Shown here: positions 1 to 6,352 of the stretch, one piece after another
How positions within the stretch are numbered: the stretch's first letter is position 1
How the letters are laid out: every line of letters starts with the position of its first letter
Assembly: GCA_003557825.1 (NCBI GenBank)
Contig: PWNM01000606.1
Span: forward strand, 1 to 8,484
From: Candidatus Hydrogenedentota bacterium
Lineage (GTDB): Bacteria > Hydrogenedentota > Hydrogenedentia > Hydrogenedentales > SLHB01
Direction of reading: 5' to 3'
DNA: 8,484 nucleotides
Notes under the pieces: model-generated
Database searches by the model: none
Seen by the model: the letters and a program-made list of their open reading frames with translations, nothing else
What the model was told of the DNA's origin: nothing
Position numbers and translations under genes: made by a program

Positions 1-1
1 G

Positions 2-127
2 CATCGGACAGCTTGTACGGGCGATGTGGTACTCATCTTGAGCAACGGCGCCTTTGGTGGGATATTTGACCAGCTCAAGGCCGCTTTTCCGTTGAAGAGG
101 GTGGAGCCCCATGATCCGCTTTCCTGA
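2..127 (+). CDS. mpl: Mpl, UDP-MurNAc:tripeptide (murein peptide) ligase, C-terminal fragment
   Basis: Only the last 41 codons lie in the window; the reading frame is open from base 2 to a TGA at 125-127. The fragment carries GDVVLILSNGAFGGI at residues 7-21 of the fragment, followed by a short helix (DQLKAAF). I recognise this as the C-terminal signature of Mpl (E. coli: GDHILVMSNGGFGGIH). Mpl is a cytoplasmic Mur-ligase family enzyme of roughly 450 residues. It reattaches the recycled tripeptide L-Ala-gamma-D-Glu-meso-DAP to UDP-MurNAc using ATP. Its presence implies peptidoglycan recycling and DAP-type murein. The last 17 bases overlap the start of pgeF in another frame, which suggests translational coupling. 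The alternative is another Mur ligase such as MurC, but the SNGxFGGI tail favours Mpl. The catalytic domains are outside the window and cannot be checked. Confidence 0.8.
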   Translation, partial: HRTACTGDVVLILSNGAFGGIFDQLKAAFPLKRVEPHDPLS

Positions 128-821
128 ACTGGAAACCTTGGGAGTCCATGCTGCTGCCTTTTCGGAAAAGGCCGACGGAGACTGCACCTGGATGCCTTCT
201 AACGGGCATGCCGGTCCGGGACGTGAGAGTGTTTGCGCTGCCTGCGGTGTTGACCCCGATGCTCTGGTGTTGGGTCGGCAGGTCCATGGCACTCGCATCG
301 CCGCTGTGACGACCGCCGACCGGGGGCGAGGATCCCATGACAGTACGACCGCCTTCCCTGAAATGGATGGTCTAATCACCAATGACCCGGCTACGCCTCT
401 CGCTATTCTCGTCGCCGATTGTGTGCCAATCTATCTGGTCGATCCCATAGCCGGCGTTATCGGCCTGATCCATGCCGGTCGCCAAGGTACATTCGACGGC
501 ATTGCACGGGTGGCCGTGGAGACTATGGTTCGCACCTTTGACACCGAACCGTGCGATCTCCATGCGCTGATCGGTCCCTCAGCGGGCCCCGACCAATACG
601 AGGTGTCCGAGGAATTGGCCGCTGCTTGGACGGAAGCCGATCTCCCCGCAAGGGGACGCCTCATCGATCTGTGGGAGGCCAATGCCCGGCAACTGGCCGC
701 AGCGGGGACGCCTGCCGAGCAGATTTATATTACGGGTATTTGTACAATTCGGGATGACCGATTCTTTTCCTATCGCTGCGGTGACGCAACCGGACGGAAC
801 ATGGCTCTCCTTTCCCGCTGA
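111..821 (+). CDS. pgeF: PgeF/YfiH family peptidoglycan editing factor (multicopper polyphenol oxidoreductase-like fold)
   Basis: The protein has 236 residues, close to the family's usual 240-260. The three expected metal-site elements are in order: QVHG (57-60, His59), ADC (102-104, Cys104) and HAG (121-123, His121). They correspond to the His-Cys-His triad known in E. coli YfiH. The family tail is also present, with CTIRDDRFFSYR at 211-222 and GRNMALL near the end. In E. coli PgeF removes L-Ser wrongly incorporated at position 1 of the muropeptide precursor; older annotations call the family laccase-like or polyphenol oxidase. The ATG at 111 has GGAG at 103-106 and lies inside the mpl 3' end, so the two are probably coupled. 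Two oddities: the usual HAGWRG reads HAGRQG, and the GPCCYEV-type segment reads GPDQYEV (159-165). The family call is secure; the exact substrate is inferred. Confidence 0.9.
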   Translation: MIRFPELETLGVHAAAFSEKADGDCTWMPSNGHAGPGRESVCAACGVDPDALVLGRQVHGTRIAAVTTADRGRGSHDSTTAFPEMDGLITNDPATPLAILVADCVPIYLVDPIAGVIGLIHAGRQGTFDGIARVAVETMVRTFDTEPCDLHALIGPSAGPDQYEVSEELAAAWTEADLPARGRLIDLWEANARQLAAAGTPAEQIYITGICTIRDDRFFSYRCGDATGRNMALLSR

Positions 822-861
822 TTTCGATTTTCATAATTCCGGGGCTCAAGTCGCAGGGTTC

Positions 862-890
862 TTGCACCAATTCGGGACATATGCTAGACT
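862..890 (+). promoter_or_regulatory. Putative sigma70-type extended -10 promoter for rimP-nusA
   Basis: TTGCAC at 862-867 matches the -35 consensus at five of six positions. A 17-base spacer separates it from TAGACT at 885-890, and TGC at 882-884 forms an extended -10 element. The predicted start of transcription is near 897, giving rimP a leader of about 100 bases. The site lies 40 bases after the pgeF stop, so rimP and downstream genes could be transcribed independently of mpl-pgeF. This is read from sequence only. Confidence 0.6.
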
Positions 891-918
891 ACCCGTTGAC
901 CATTTTGGAGTATTTCGG

Positions 919-950
919 AGAGTGGGTTTCGCGCCCACTCTTTCTTGTTG
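919..950 (+). promoter_or_regulatory. rimP leader hairpin with T-rich tail: candidate attenuator
   Basis: GAGTGGG (920-926) and CCCACTC (934-940) are perfect complements around a seven-base loop, TTTCGCG. The A919-T941 pair extends the stem to 8 bp. A T-rich stretch, TTTCTTGTTG, follows at 941-950, giving a shape close to an intrinsic terminator. It sits between the predicted promoter and the rimP start. Attenuator-like rimP leader structures with a GC stem and T-tract are described in proteobacteria (the rimP-leader motif). The most likely role is therefore premature termination controlling rimP-nusA. It could instead simply terminate transcripts arriving from mpl-pgeF. No clear antiterminator partner was found by eye. 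Confidence 0.6.
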
Positions 951-985
951 TGGCCAGGATCGCGGGTAAGGCCGCTTTCCGGGTG

Positions 986-992
986 AAAGGGA
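986..992 (+). promoter_or_regulatory. Ribosome binding site that fixes the rimP start
   Basis: AAAGGGA at 986-992 lies five bases before the ATG at 998. The same frame is open back to an ATG at 881 and also has an ATG at 992. The ATG at 881 lies inside the predicted promoter spacer, upstream of the likely transcription start, and the ATG at 992 is too close to the purine tract. Family alignment also places the N-terminus at about 998. Confidence 0.65.
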
Positions 993-997
993 TGTGC

Positions 998-1450
998 ATG
1001 AATCGAGCCGAGATCATCCGGCAGACATGGGCTCTCCTGGAACCTCATCTTGTCGAGCAAGGCTATGAGCTTGTTGAGGTCGATTTTCGTCCTGAGGGCC
1101 CTTGGGTTCTACGCCTTTTCATTGATAAAGAGGGCGGTGTCACCCTTGATGACTGTGTGGCCGTAACCCAGTTAATTGGGCCAATCCTCGACGCCGAGGA
1201 TCATATCCCGGAAAGCTATAATCTGGAAGTCTCTTCTCCGGGAATTGATCGGCCCGTCCGGAAACATGCTGATTTTGAACGTTTTTCCGGAGAGCGAGTT
1301 AAACTACGTACCATTACAGCGCTGAACGGCCGCCGAAACTTCAAAGGCGTCTTGCTGGGCATCCGGGACGGAATGATCGTCCTGGAATGCGACGGAACAA
1401 CCGTCGAGGTTCATCCGGAAAACCTCGAAAAAGCGAACCTGGACCGATAA
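998..1450 (+). CDS. rimP: Ribosome maturation factor RimP
   Basis: RimP is a cytoplasmic factor needed for assembly of the 30S ribosomal subunit. With the start at 998 it has 150 residues, the normal family length. Residues 1 to about 85 form the alpha/beta N-domain, containing VEVDFRPEGPWVLRLFIDKEGGV (27-49, shown only for orientation), and end in the diagnostic LEVSSPGIDRP (76-86). Residues 87-150 match the C-terminal SH3-like barrel, including FSGERVKL (96-103) and the F-K-G-V-L-L strand at 115-120. The frame remains open for 39 codons upstream, but that stretch encodes the leader hairpin and resembles no RimP. The gene precedes nusA by 27 bases, as in most bacteria, and is probably controlled by the leader at 919-950. 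Confidence 0.95.
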   Translation: MNRAEIIRQTWALLEPHLVEQGYELVEVDFRPEGPWVLRLFIDKEGGVTLDDCVAVTQLIGPILDAEDHIPESYNLEVSSPGIDRPVRKHADFERFSGERVKLRTITALNGRRNFKGVLLGIRDGMIVLECDGTTVEVHPENLEKANLDR

Positions 1451-1477
1451 GTCCGGCTGCGTCACAAGGAGAATCAG

Positions 1478-2863
1478 GTGGAGCCCAATCTTCAGATAAT
1501 CCTGCAGCAGTTGCAGGCCGAAAAAAGCGTCAATAAAGAAACGCTCATCGAAGCGATCCGTAGCGCCATCGAAATGGCCGCACGAAAGAGTTTTCATCCG
1601 TCTGCCAACATTACGGTGGATGTGGACCCGAAAACCTTGGGGTTTAAAGTATATGCCATCCGTACAGTGGTTGATGAAGTCAAGGATCCAACCACCGAGA
1701 TGAGTCTTGAAGAAGCGGTTCAGCTCAATTCCGAAGCCACCGTCGGCGACCGACTTAAAGTACGGGAAGAGCCGAAGGATTTCGGGCGCATCGCCGCGCA
1801 GACCGCCAAACAGGTCATCATCCAGAAGATAAAAGACGCCGAACGGGAGAACGTCTACGACGAGTTCAAAAAGCGCGAAGGCGATCTGATCACGGGCGTG
1901 GTGAAGCGTATCAGTCATGGCAACATCATCGTATCCGTGGGACGGGCGGAAGCGGTGCTGCCTACCCGCGAACAGTCCCCTCGGGAAAACTTCAAACCCG
2001 GCGACCGGATTCGGGCCTATCTGCTCGAAGTGGACCGTTCGCCCAAGGGTCCGCAGGTGGTTCTATCCCGCGCAACACCCGAATTGGTGCGGGCGTTGTT
2101 CGAACTCGAGGTTCCCGAGATCTATGACGGTACCATCGAGATCATGGGCGTCGCCCGCGAGCCGGGCAGCCGCACGAAGATCGGGGTGAAGTCCAACGAT
2201 TCGAATGTGGATGCGGTCGGCGCATGCGTGGGCATGAAAGGCTCCCGCGTTCGCGCGGTCGTCGAAGAGCTATGCGGCGAGAAAATCGATATTGTCCGTT
2301 GGAGTGCCGACCCGGAAGAAATGTGTGCCAACGCTTTGAATCCGGCTGACATTCTAAATATGACGGTGGATGAAGAGAATCGCGTAATCCTCGTGGTGGT
2401 TCCTCACGATCAACTTTCGCTCGCCATCGGCAAACGAGGGCAAAACGCCCGGCTTGCCTCGCGGTTGATGGGCTGGAATATCGATATCAAAAGCGATGCC
2501 CAGCTTACCGGAAGCGCTCCCCAAGTGGATGCGGTATTTGCCCCTGAAGAAGAGGAAGAAACACCGCCCGTTGAAGAACCGATACTGGAAGAGCTACCGG
2601 AAGCCGCGAGCGTAGAACCGGAAGCGCCACCCGCTGATGGCGAGACAACAACATTAGAGGAACTCGAGGTAATGGCCACCGATGATGAAACCCGCTTGGC
2701 AGCAGATGGTGGTGAGCCAGAGCCTCCAGCTCCTCCAGAGGCTCCAGAGACTCTGGAGTTTGAGGGAGTAGAGCCAAGCGTTTCACCGGAAGCCCCTATC
2801 GTTGAGGAAGAGGAAGCTCCTTCGGAAGACGATATCCCGGAAACAACCGATGAGAGGCCTTGA
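1478..2863 (+). CDS. nusA: Transcription termination/antitermination factor NusA
   Basis: NusA binds RNA polymerase and nascent RNA and modulates pausing, termination, antitermination and rRNA transcription. The start is a GTG with AAGGAG at 1466-1471, six bases upstream. Domains in order: RNA-polymerase-binding N-domain, residues 1 to about 134; S1 domain, about 135-200 (GDLITGVVKRI to VVLSRA); KH1, about 201-275, with GMKGSR at 252-257; KH2, about 276-345, with GKRGQN at 318-323. The E. coli-type C-terminal acidic repeat domains (AR1/AR2) are absent. Residues 350-461 form a low-complexity tail rich in Glu, Pro and Ala that is predicted to be disordered. Within the tail, Glu and Pro codons shift from GAA/CCG to GAG/CCA around 2710-2785. 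The core assignment is certain; the role of the tail is unknown. Confidence 0.97.
   Translation: MEPNLQIILQQLQAEKSVNKETLIEAIRSAIEMAARKSFHPSANITVDVDPKTLGFKVYAIRTVVDEVKDPTTEMSLEEAVQLNSEATVGDRLKVREEPKDFGRIAAQTAKQVIIQKIKDAERENVYDEFKKREGDLITGVVKRISHGNIIVSVGRAEAVLPTREQSPRENFKPGDRIRAYLLEVDRSPKGPQVVLSRATPELVRALFELEVPEIYDGTIEIMGVAREPGSRTKIGVKSNDSNVDAVGACVGMKGSRVRAVVEELCGEKIDIVRWSADPEEMCANALNPADILNMTVDEENRVILVVVPHDQLSLAIGKRGQNARLASRLMGWNIDIKSDAQLTGSAPQVDAVFAPEEEEETPPVEEPILEELPEAASVEPEAPPADGETTTLEELEVMATDDETRLAADGGEPEPPAPPEAPETLEFEGVEPSVSPEAPIVEEEEAPSEDDIPETTDERP
2733..2758 (+). repeat. Short direct and inverted repeat in the NusA tail coding region
   Basis: CTCCAGAG occurs at 2733-2740 and again at 2742-2749, and its exact complement CTCTGGAG follows at 2751-2758. 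Either copy can pair with the last element: the nearer gives a near-continuous palindrome with a one-base centre, the farther an 8-bp hairpin with a ten-base loop. It lies in frame within the Pro/Glu-rich tail, about 105 bases before the nusA stop. It may be a by-product of local duplication, or an RNA hairpin just upstream of the infB promoter. Only TTT follows, so it is a poor terminator. Confidence 0.6.
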
Positions 2864-2864
2864 T

Positions 2865-2893
2865 GTGAAACCGATGAAAGACCATGTTATAAT
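2865..2893 (+). promoter_or_regulatory. Putative strong sigma70-type promoter for infB
   Basis: TATAAT at 2888-2893 is a perfect -10 box preceded by TGT (2885-2887), an extended -10 element. GTGAAA at 2865-2870 matches four of six -35 positions with an exact 17-base spacer. Transcription would start near 2900, leaving an AT-rich leader of about 38 bases before the infB ATG. The promoter starts two bases after the nusA stop codon. It suggests that IF2 and the genes after it can be expressed separately from rimP-nusA. Confidence 0.7.
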
Positions 2894-2937
2894 ATGTAGT
2901 TGCTTGTAAGTAAACATTTGGTTGGGAGTAGATATTT

Positions 2938-5919
2938 ATGCAGACAGTCTCCAGCTTAGCAGAGCGCCTTGATATGTCGCCGGAAGAAGCCGTCGAAACG
3001 CTCCGCTATATGCTGTTTGACGTAGAGGGCGTTGATTCGCAGATCGACGATGAGCAGTGTGATCTGCTCATCGATATCGATGACGACCGTTCTATAGCAG
3101 ACAAGTTTCGCGAGAAAAAGCTAAAGGAGCAGGAAAAGGCCAAAGCACGCGCCAAAAAGGCTGCAGCGAAGAAAAAGACGGCTGCCAAGAAAAAAGCTAA
3201 GGCCGACGAAGAAAAGAAGGAAGTGGCCGAGATTCTGCCGCCCGAGCTGCCTGTCGAGCCGGAAAAGCCTTCCGAAATTTCGCCTGCGGCCGAGATCATC
3301 GCCCATGAGGAATCTGCTGCTGAAGCGCCGACGGAAGTCCAGCACGCCCCGCCTGCTGAAGTAACCCAGCCTACTCAAAAAGAGGGGACTCCGGAAACAG
3401 CTGATAAGAAGGCGCACGTCGAATTGCCCGCCGAGCCAACAGAACCGGAGCCGGTTGCCAAGGCGGAAACGCCCGAGTCGGAAGCCAAACCCGTCGAACC
3501 CAGGCCGGAGAAAAAGGCTAAGCCCCAAAAGAAGAAATCCGCGGAGAAGGTAAAATCGACCATTCAGATCGGAGCGGCCGCAGAAAAAGAAGAACCTGCT
3601 ATCCGAATCCTTCGTGCTGATGGAACAGCCATAGATACGCCGGAAACCGCGGAGCTTCCCTCCGAGGAAATCGAAACCGAAGAGGAAACCGAAGAACCCG
3701 AGACCGGTTTACTGGCAGAGGCCGAACGGCAACAGGAAGAAGAAGAAGAACGTCGTGTGCGCGAGGCCGCTCGGTCTACCGTAAAACCCGATCCGGCCGT
3801 GGTGGCGGAAGTGAAGCGAAAAGCTGCCGAACGGATGCAACAAAAAGCCCGGAAGAGCATCGAAGAGCGAAGTGGCGCTCCGACCGCTCCCGCTCCCGCT
3901 CCCAAGCCGAAACATAAGACGTCCGCGGATCGCGCAGGCCAGTCGGATGACAGTAGAAAATCGAAACGTGCCGTACGTTCGGGTCCAACGGGCAAGACGG
4001 CCCGCAAGCGGATAAAAAAGGCCGAACGGGCCCGCAATGAAGAGGCGATGCGCCGGGAAGCAGCGGCCGCAGTCCGGGAGTTTCAGGCCGGAGGGGCCGG
4101 CCCAAAACGCAAGAAACGCCGCCGTGACCGCGATGGCGACAGCGGCGATGCCGAGAAGTCGATGCAGCCCGCGGTGATCCAGGTCGATGAAACCCTCACG
4201 GTTGAGGAACTGGCCGAGCAGATGGATGTTCCTGTCAACGACCTTATCCTCGAGTTGATGGACTACAACATCATGGCCACCAAAAACCAAGCCTTGGATA
4301 TCAACCTTATCCGAAAGATATGCGAACCCCAGGGGTTCGAGGTGGAATCGATCATACCCGAGGAAGAAGAGTTGCTGACCGAAGAACCGGATGAGCCGAC
4401 GGACCTGGTTCCGCGTGCTCCGGTCATCACAGTGATGGGCCATGTTGACCACGGGAAGACCTCCTTGTTGGACTTCGTTCGGAAGGCGAGTGTGGCCGAT
4501 GGCGAAGTGGGTGGCATTACCCAGCACATTGCGGCGTACGAAGCTCAAGTTAACAACGGCCGCGTCGTGTTCTTGGACACGCCGGGACACGAAGCCTTTA
4601 CTCAAATGCGTGCTCGCGGAGCCCAGGCTACAGACGTAGTCGTCCTGGTCGTCGCCGCCGACGATGGCATTATGCCACAGACGGTCGAGGCTATCGACCA
4701 TGCCAAGTCAGCCGAGGTACCCATCGTGGTTGCTGTCAATAAATGTGACAAGCCCGATGCGCAACCCGATCGGCTCCGTCAGGAACTGACGCAATATGAA
4801 CTCGTCCCGGAGGAATGGGGCGGCCAGACCATCATGAAGAACATCTCGGCCAAATTTGGAGACGGGGTGGACGAACTGATGGAATTGCTGGCTCTTGAAG
4901 CCGATCTACTTGAGTTGAAGGCTAATCCGAAAAAATCGGCACGCGGCGTTGTTATTGAATCCGAGATTTCACGTGGCCAGGGTCCGGTCGCCTGGGTGTT
5001 GGTCCAAACGGGCACGTTGCGCGCCGGTGATGTCTATTTGGCGGGTACGGCCTATGGTCGGGTACGCGCCATGTACAACTCGCGGATGGAAACAGTCGAA
5101 GAAGCAGGGCCGTCCACGCCGGTATTGGTTACGGGATTTAGTGAACCGCCCGATGCCGGAGACCAGTTCCATGTTGTCCCCGACGAGCGGATTGCGCGGT
5201 CTATCGCAGGAAAGCGAGCTGACGTGGCCCGACACCGCCAAGAGGCGACCGCGAAGCATATGACCCTCGAGGATTTCCATGAGCGTATGCTGGCAGGCGG
5301 GAAAAACGAACTGCCCATTGTCATCAAGGCGGATGTGCAAGGATCGGTGGAAGTGCTCCAGTCGAGTCTAAGCAAATTGGGTAACGAGGAAGTCCTTACC
5401 CGGGTGGTTCATTCCGGCGTTGGGTCAATCAACGAGTCCGACGTGCTGTTGGCCAGCGCGAGCGACGCCGTTATCGTCGGATACCACGTTTCGCCCAACC
5501 CACGTGCGGCCCGCCTTGCCGAACAAGAAGGTGTTGACATTCGGACCTATCAGATCATCTACGAAGCCATTGATGATGTCCGCAAGGCGCTCGAAGGTAT
5601 GCTGACTCCCGAAACCCGGGAGGTGGTTATCGGCCATGTCGAGATTCGACAGGTGTTTCGGTCCTCCGCACTCGGTAATATTGCCGGCTGTTATGTGCGC
5701 GACGGCGAAGTGACGCGGAATTCCCGAGTCCGGGTTATCCGCAACGACGAAACCATTTTCGACGGCAAGATTGGAACATTGCGCCGACTGAAAGACGATG
5801 TCCGATCGGTTCAGAGCGGTTACGAATGCGGTATTAAAATAGAGGGCTTCGACGATATTGAGGAAGGCGATATCATAGAAGCGTACCGTGTGGAATCCGT
5901 CGCAAAGACGCTCGCCTAG
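2938..5919 (+). CDS. infB: Translation initiation factor IF-2
   Basis: IF2 is the GTPase that places initiator fMet-tRNA on the 30S subunit and promotes 50S joining. The protein has 993 residues, against 890 in E. coli. Residues 1 to about 50 are an N-terminal IF2_N-like module. Residues 55 to about 410 are a charged low-complexity linker with Lys/Ala-rich helix blocks near 57-97 and acidic Pro/Glu blocks after that. A second IF2_N module spans about 416-468. The G domain has G1 GHVDHGKT (501-508), G2 GITQHI (526-531), G3 DTPGH (547-551), G4 NKCD (601-604) and G5 SAK (637-639), all intact. Domains II, III and C2 fill the rest. The ATG has GGGAG at 2924-2928, nine bases upstream. Its own promoter lies in the gap after nusA, and the usual ylxR gene is missing there. 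Confidence 0.98.
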   Translation: MQTVSSLAERLDMSPEEAVETLRYMLFDVEGVDSQIDDEQCDLLIDIDDDRSIADKFREKKLKEQEKAKARAKKAAAKKKTAAKKKAKADEEKKEVAEILPPELPVEPEKPSEISPAAEIIAHEESAAEAPTEVQHAPPAEVTQPTQKEGTPETADKKAHVELPAEPTEPEPVAKAETPESEAKPVEPRPEKKAKPQKKKSAEKVKSTIQIGAAAEKEEPAIRILRADGTAIDTPETAELPSEEIETEEETEEPETGLLAEAERQQEEEEERRVREAARSTVKPDPAVVAEVKRKAAERMQQKARKSIEERSGAPTAPAPAPKPKHKTSADRAGQSDDSRKSKRAVRSGPTGKTARKRIKKAERARNEEAMRREAAAAVREFQAGGAGPKRKKRRRDRDGDSGDAEKSMQPAVIQVDETLTVEELAEQMDVPVNDLILELMDYNIMATKNQALDINLIRKICEPQGFEVESIIPEEEELLTEEPDEPTDLVPRAPVITVMGHVDHGKTSLLDFVRKASVADGEVGGITQHIAAYEAQVNNGRVVFLDTPGHEAFTQMRARGAQATDVVVLVVAADDGIMPQTVEAIDHAKSAEVPIVVAVNKCDKPDAQPDRLRQELTQYELVPEEWGGQTIMKNISAKFGDGVDELMELLALEADLLELKANPKKSARGVVIESEISRGQGPVAWVLVQTGTLRAGDVYLAGTAYGRVRAMYNSRMETVEEAGPSTPVLVTGFSEPPDAGDQFHVVPDERIARSIAGKRADVARHRQEATAKHMTLEDFHERMLAGGKNELPIVIKADVQGSVEVLQSSLSKLGNEEVLTRVVHSGVGSINESDVLLASASDAVIVGYHVSPNPRAARLAEQEGVDIRTYQIIYEAIDDVRKALEGMLTPETREVVIGHVEIRQVFRSSALGNIAGCYVRDGEVTRNSRVRVIRNDETIFDGKIGTLRRLKDDVRSVQSGYECGIKIEGFDDIEEGDIIEAYRVESVAKTLA
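3736..3750 (+). repeat. (GAA)5 trinucleotide repeat in the infB linker
   Basis: Five uninterrupted GAA codons encode five Glu residues (267-271) in the disordered IF2 linker. A slip of one unit would keep the frame and change linker length by one residue, so this is a plausible site of strain-to-strain variation. Confidence 0.7.
3886..3903 (+). repeat. Three tandem GCTCCC hexamers in the infB linker
   Basis: Three perfect copies of GCTCCC encode Ala-Pro-Ala-Pro-Ala-Pro, followed by KPKHK. The repeat is in frame and lies in the linker between the basic/acidic helices and a second Lys/Arg-rich block. It probably arose by replication slippage and forms a stiff, extended spacer. Confidence 0.7.
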
Positions 5920-5936
5920 TCGTCAATCGAGGTAGC

Positions 5937-5967
5937 GGCCCATGGCATTCACCTTCGTGAAAGGGCT
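5937..5967 (+). other. Possible two-tier hairpin after infB
   Basis: TTCAC (5948-5952) pairs with GTGAA (5957-5961) around a CTTC tetraloop. GGCCC (5937-5941) can pair with GGGCT (5963-5967) below it, leaving a lopsided internal loop of six and one bases. No T-tract follows, so it is not an intrinsic terminator. It could be an mRNA-processing or stability element in the 135-base infB-ylxP gap, or chance. Confidence 0.3.
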
Positions 5968-6010
5968 ACTGATGAAGCCTATGCCAAAATCCAGCGGATA
6001 TGCTACATAA
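5942..6010 (+). CDS. Doubtful 22-residue small ORF between infB and ylxP
   Basis: An ATG at 5942 opens 22 codons ending in TAA at 6008-6010 (MAFTFVKGLLMKPMPKSSGYAT). GAGGT at 5929-5933 lies eight bases before it, a reasonable ribosome binding site. The peptide is short and mildly basic, with a hydrophobic start but no convincing membrane segment. I recognise no family. The ATG falls within the hairpin described for this gap, which could regulate it or could simply mean that the ORF is fortuitous. It could be a leader peptide for ylxP, but chance is more likely. Confidence 0.15.
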   Translation: MAFTFVKGLLMKPMPKSSGYAT

Positions 6011-6041
6011 CGTTGGGTTTATGAAGCCGTCGGCCTATCGT

Positions 6042-6049
6042 AAAGGAGG
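6042..6049 (+). promoter_or_regulatory. Near-perfect Shine-Dalgarno supporting the GTG start of ylxP
   Basis: AAAGGAGG lies five bases before the GTG at 6055. It is the strongest ribosome binding site in the window and justifies a GTG start for a small gene. It matches the anti-Shine-Dalgarno of ordinary bacterial 16S rRNA. Confidence 0.7.
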
Positions 6050-6054
6050 CGCAA

Positions 6055-6336
6055 GTGACCATCGGACTCCTTCAGATTAGCCTGCTGGTACCGGGCGCGC
6101 GGTCGCTCAAAGACAAACGTCGTGTCATCAAGAGCCTGAAAACCCTCGTCCACAATCGTTACAACTGTTCTGTCGCTGAAATCGGCAACAAGGAAAGCTG
6201 GGGCCGGGCGCAGTTGGCCGTTTGTGTGGTGGGTGACGACAGCCGGTTTGTAAATACCCAGTTGAACGAAATCGTGCGGTTTGCTGCTGACCGAGGCGGC
6301 GCGGAACTGCTGGACTATCAGATCGAAATGATCTGA
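6055..6336 (+). CDS. ylxP: YlxP-like DUF503 family protein
   Basis: This is a 93-residue cytoplasmic protein of the DUF503/YlxP family, which has a ferredoxin-like fold and normally 90-100 residues. The family signature RSLKDKRRV is at 16-24, SVAEIG at 39-44, and a conserved Trp at 49 followed by RAQLAV. These match the usual pattern of SLKxKR, then SVAE, then W-x-RA. The molecular function is not established. Members are found again and again between infB and rbfA, so a link to ribosome assembly or initiation is inferred from context. The GTG start is fixed by the strong ribosome binding site at 6042-6049. The gene ends 16 bases before rbfA. Confidence 0.88.
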   Translation: MTIGLLQISLLVPGARSLKDKRRVIKSLKTLVHNRYNCSVAEIGNKESWGRAQLAVCVVGDDSRFVNTQLNEIVRFAADRGGAELLDYQIEMI

Positions 6337-6352
6337 GACCTCGTGAGGAGCA

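Noticed and set aside
919..950. Reading the hairpin solely as a pgeF transcription terminator
   Set aside because: It lies downstream of a good promoter within the rimP leader, so an attenuator fits better, though a dual role is not excluded.
881..997. 39-codon N-terminal extension of RimP from the ATG at 881
   Set aside because: The ATG lies inside the predicted promoter spacer, the region encodes the leader hairpin, and the extension is not part of the RimP family. The ATG at 998 has a good ribosome binding site.
1304..1918. 204-codon open frame on the - strand opposite the rimP end and nusA
   Set aside because: It is antisense to conserved RimP and NusA domains, crosses their gene boundary, and shows no motif that I recognise.
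4042..4164. Internal infB starts at ATG 4048 or 4162 that could give a short IF2 isoform just before the second IF2_N module
   Set aside because: Short IF2 isoforms are known in E. coli, but here GAGG lies only two bases from 4048 and no convincing ribosome binding site precedes 4162.
3709..4701. 330-codon open frame on the - strand across the infB linker and G domain
   Set aside because: It lies wholly opposite IF2, whose GTPase motifs and domains are intact. Its protein has no recognisable motif and a composition that mirrors biased codon use on the sense strand.
5981..6009. Possible promoter ATGCCA-17-TACATA with TGC before the -10, upstream of ylxP
   Set aside because: The -10 matches only three of six positions and lacks the important final T. 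It is too weak to call next to the strong infB promoter.
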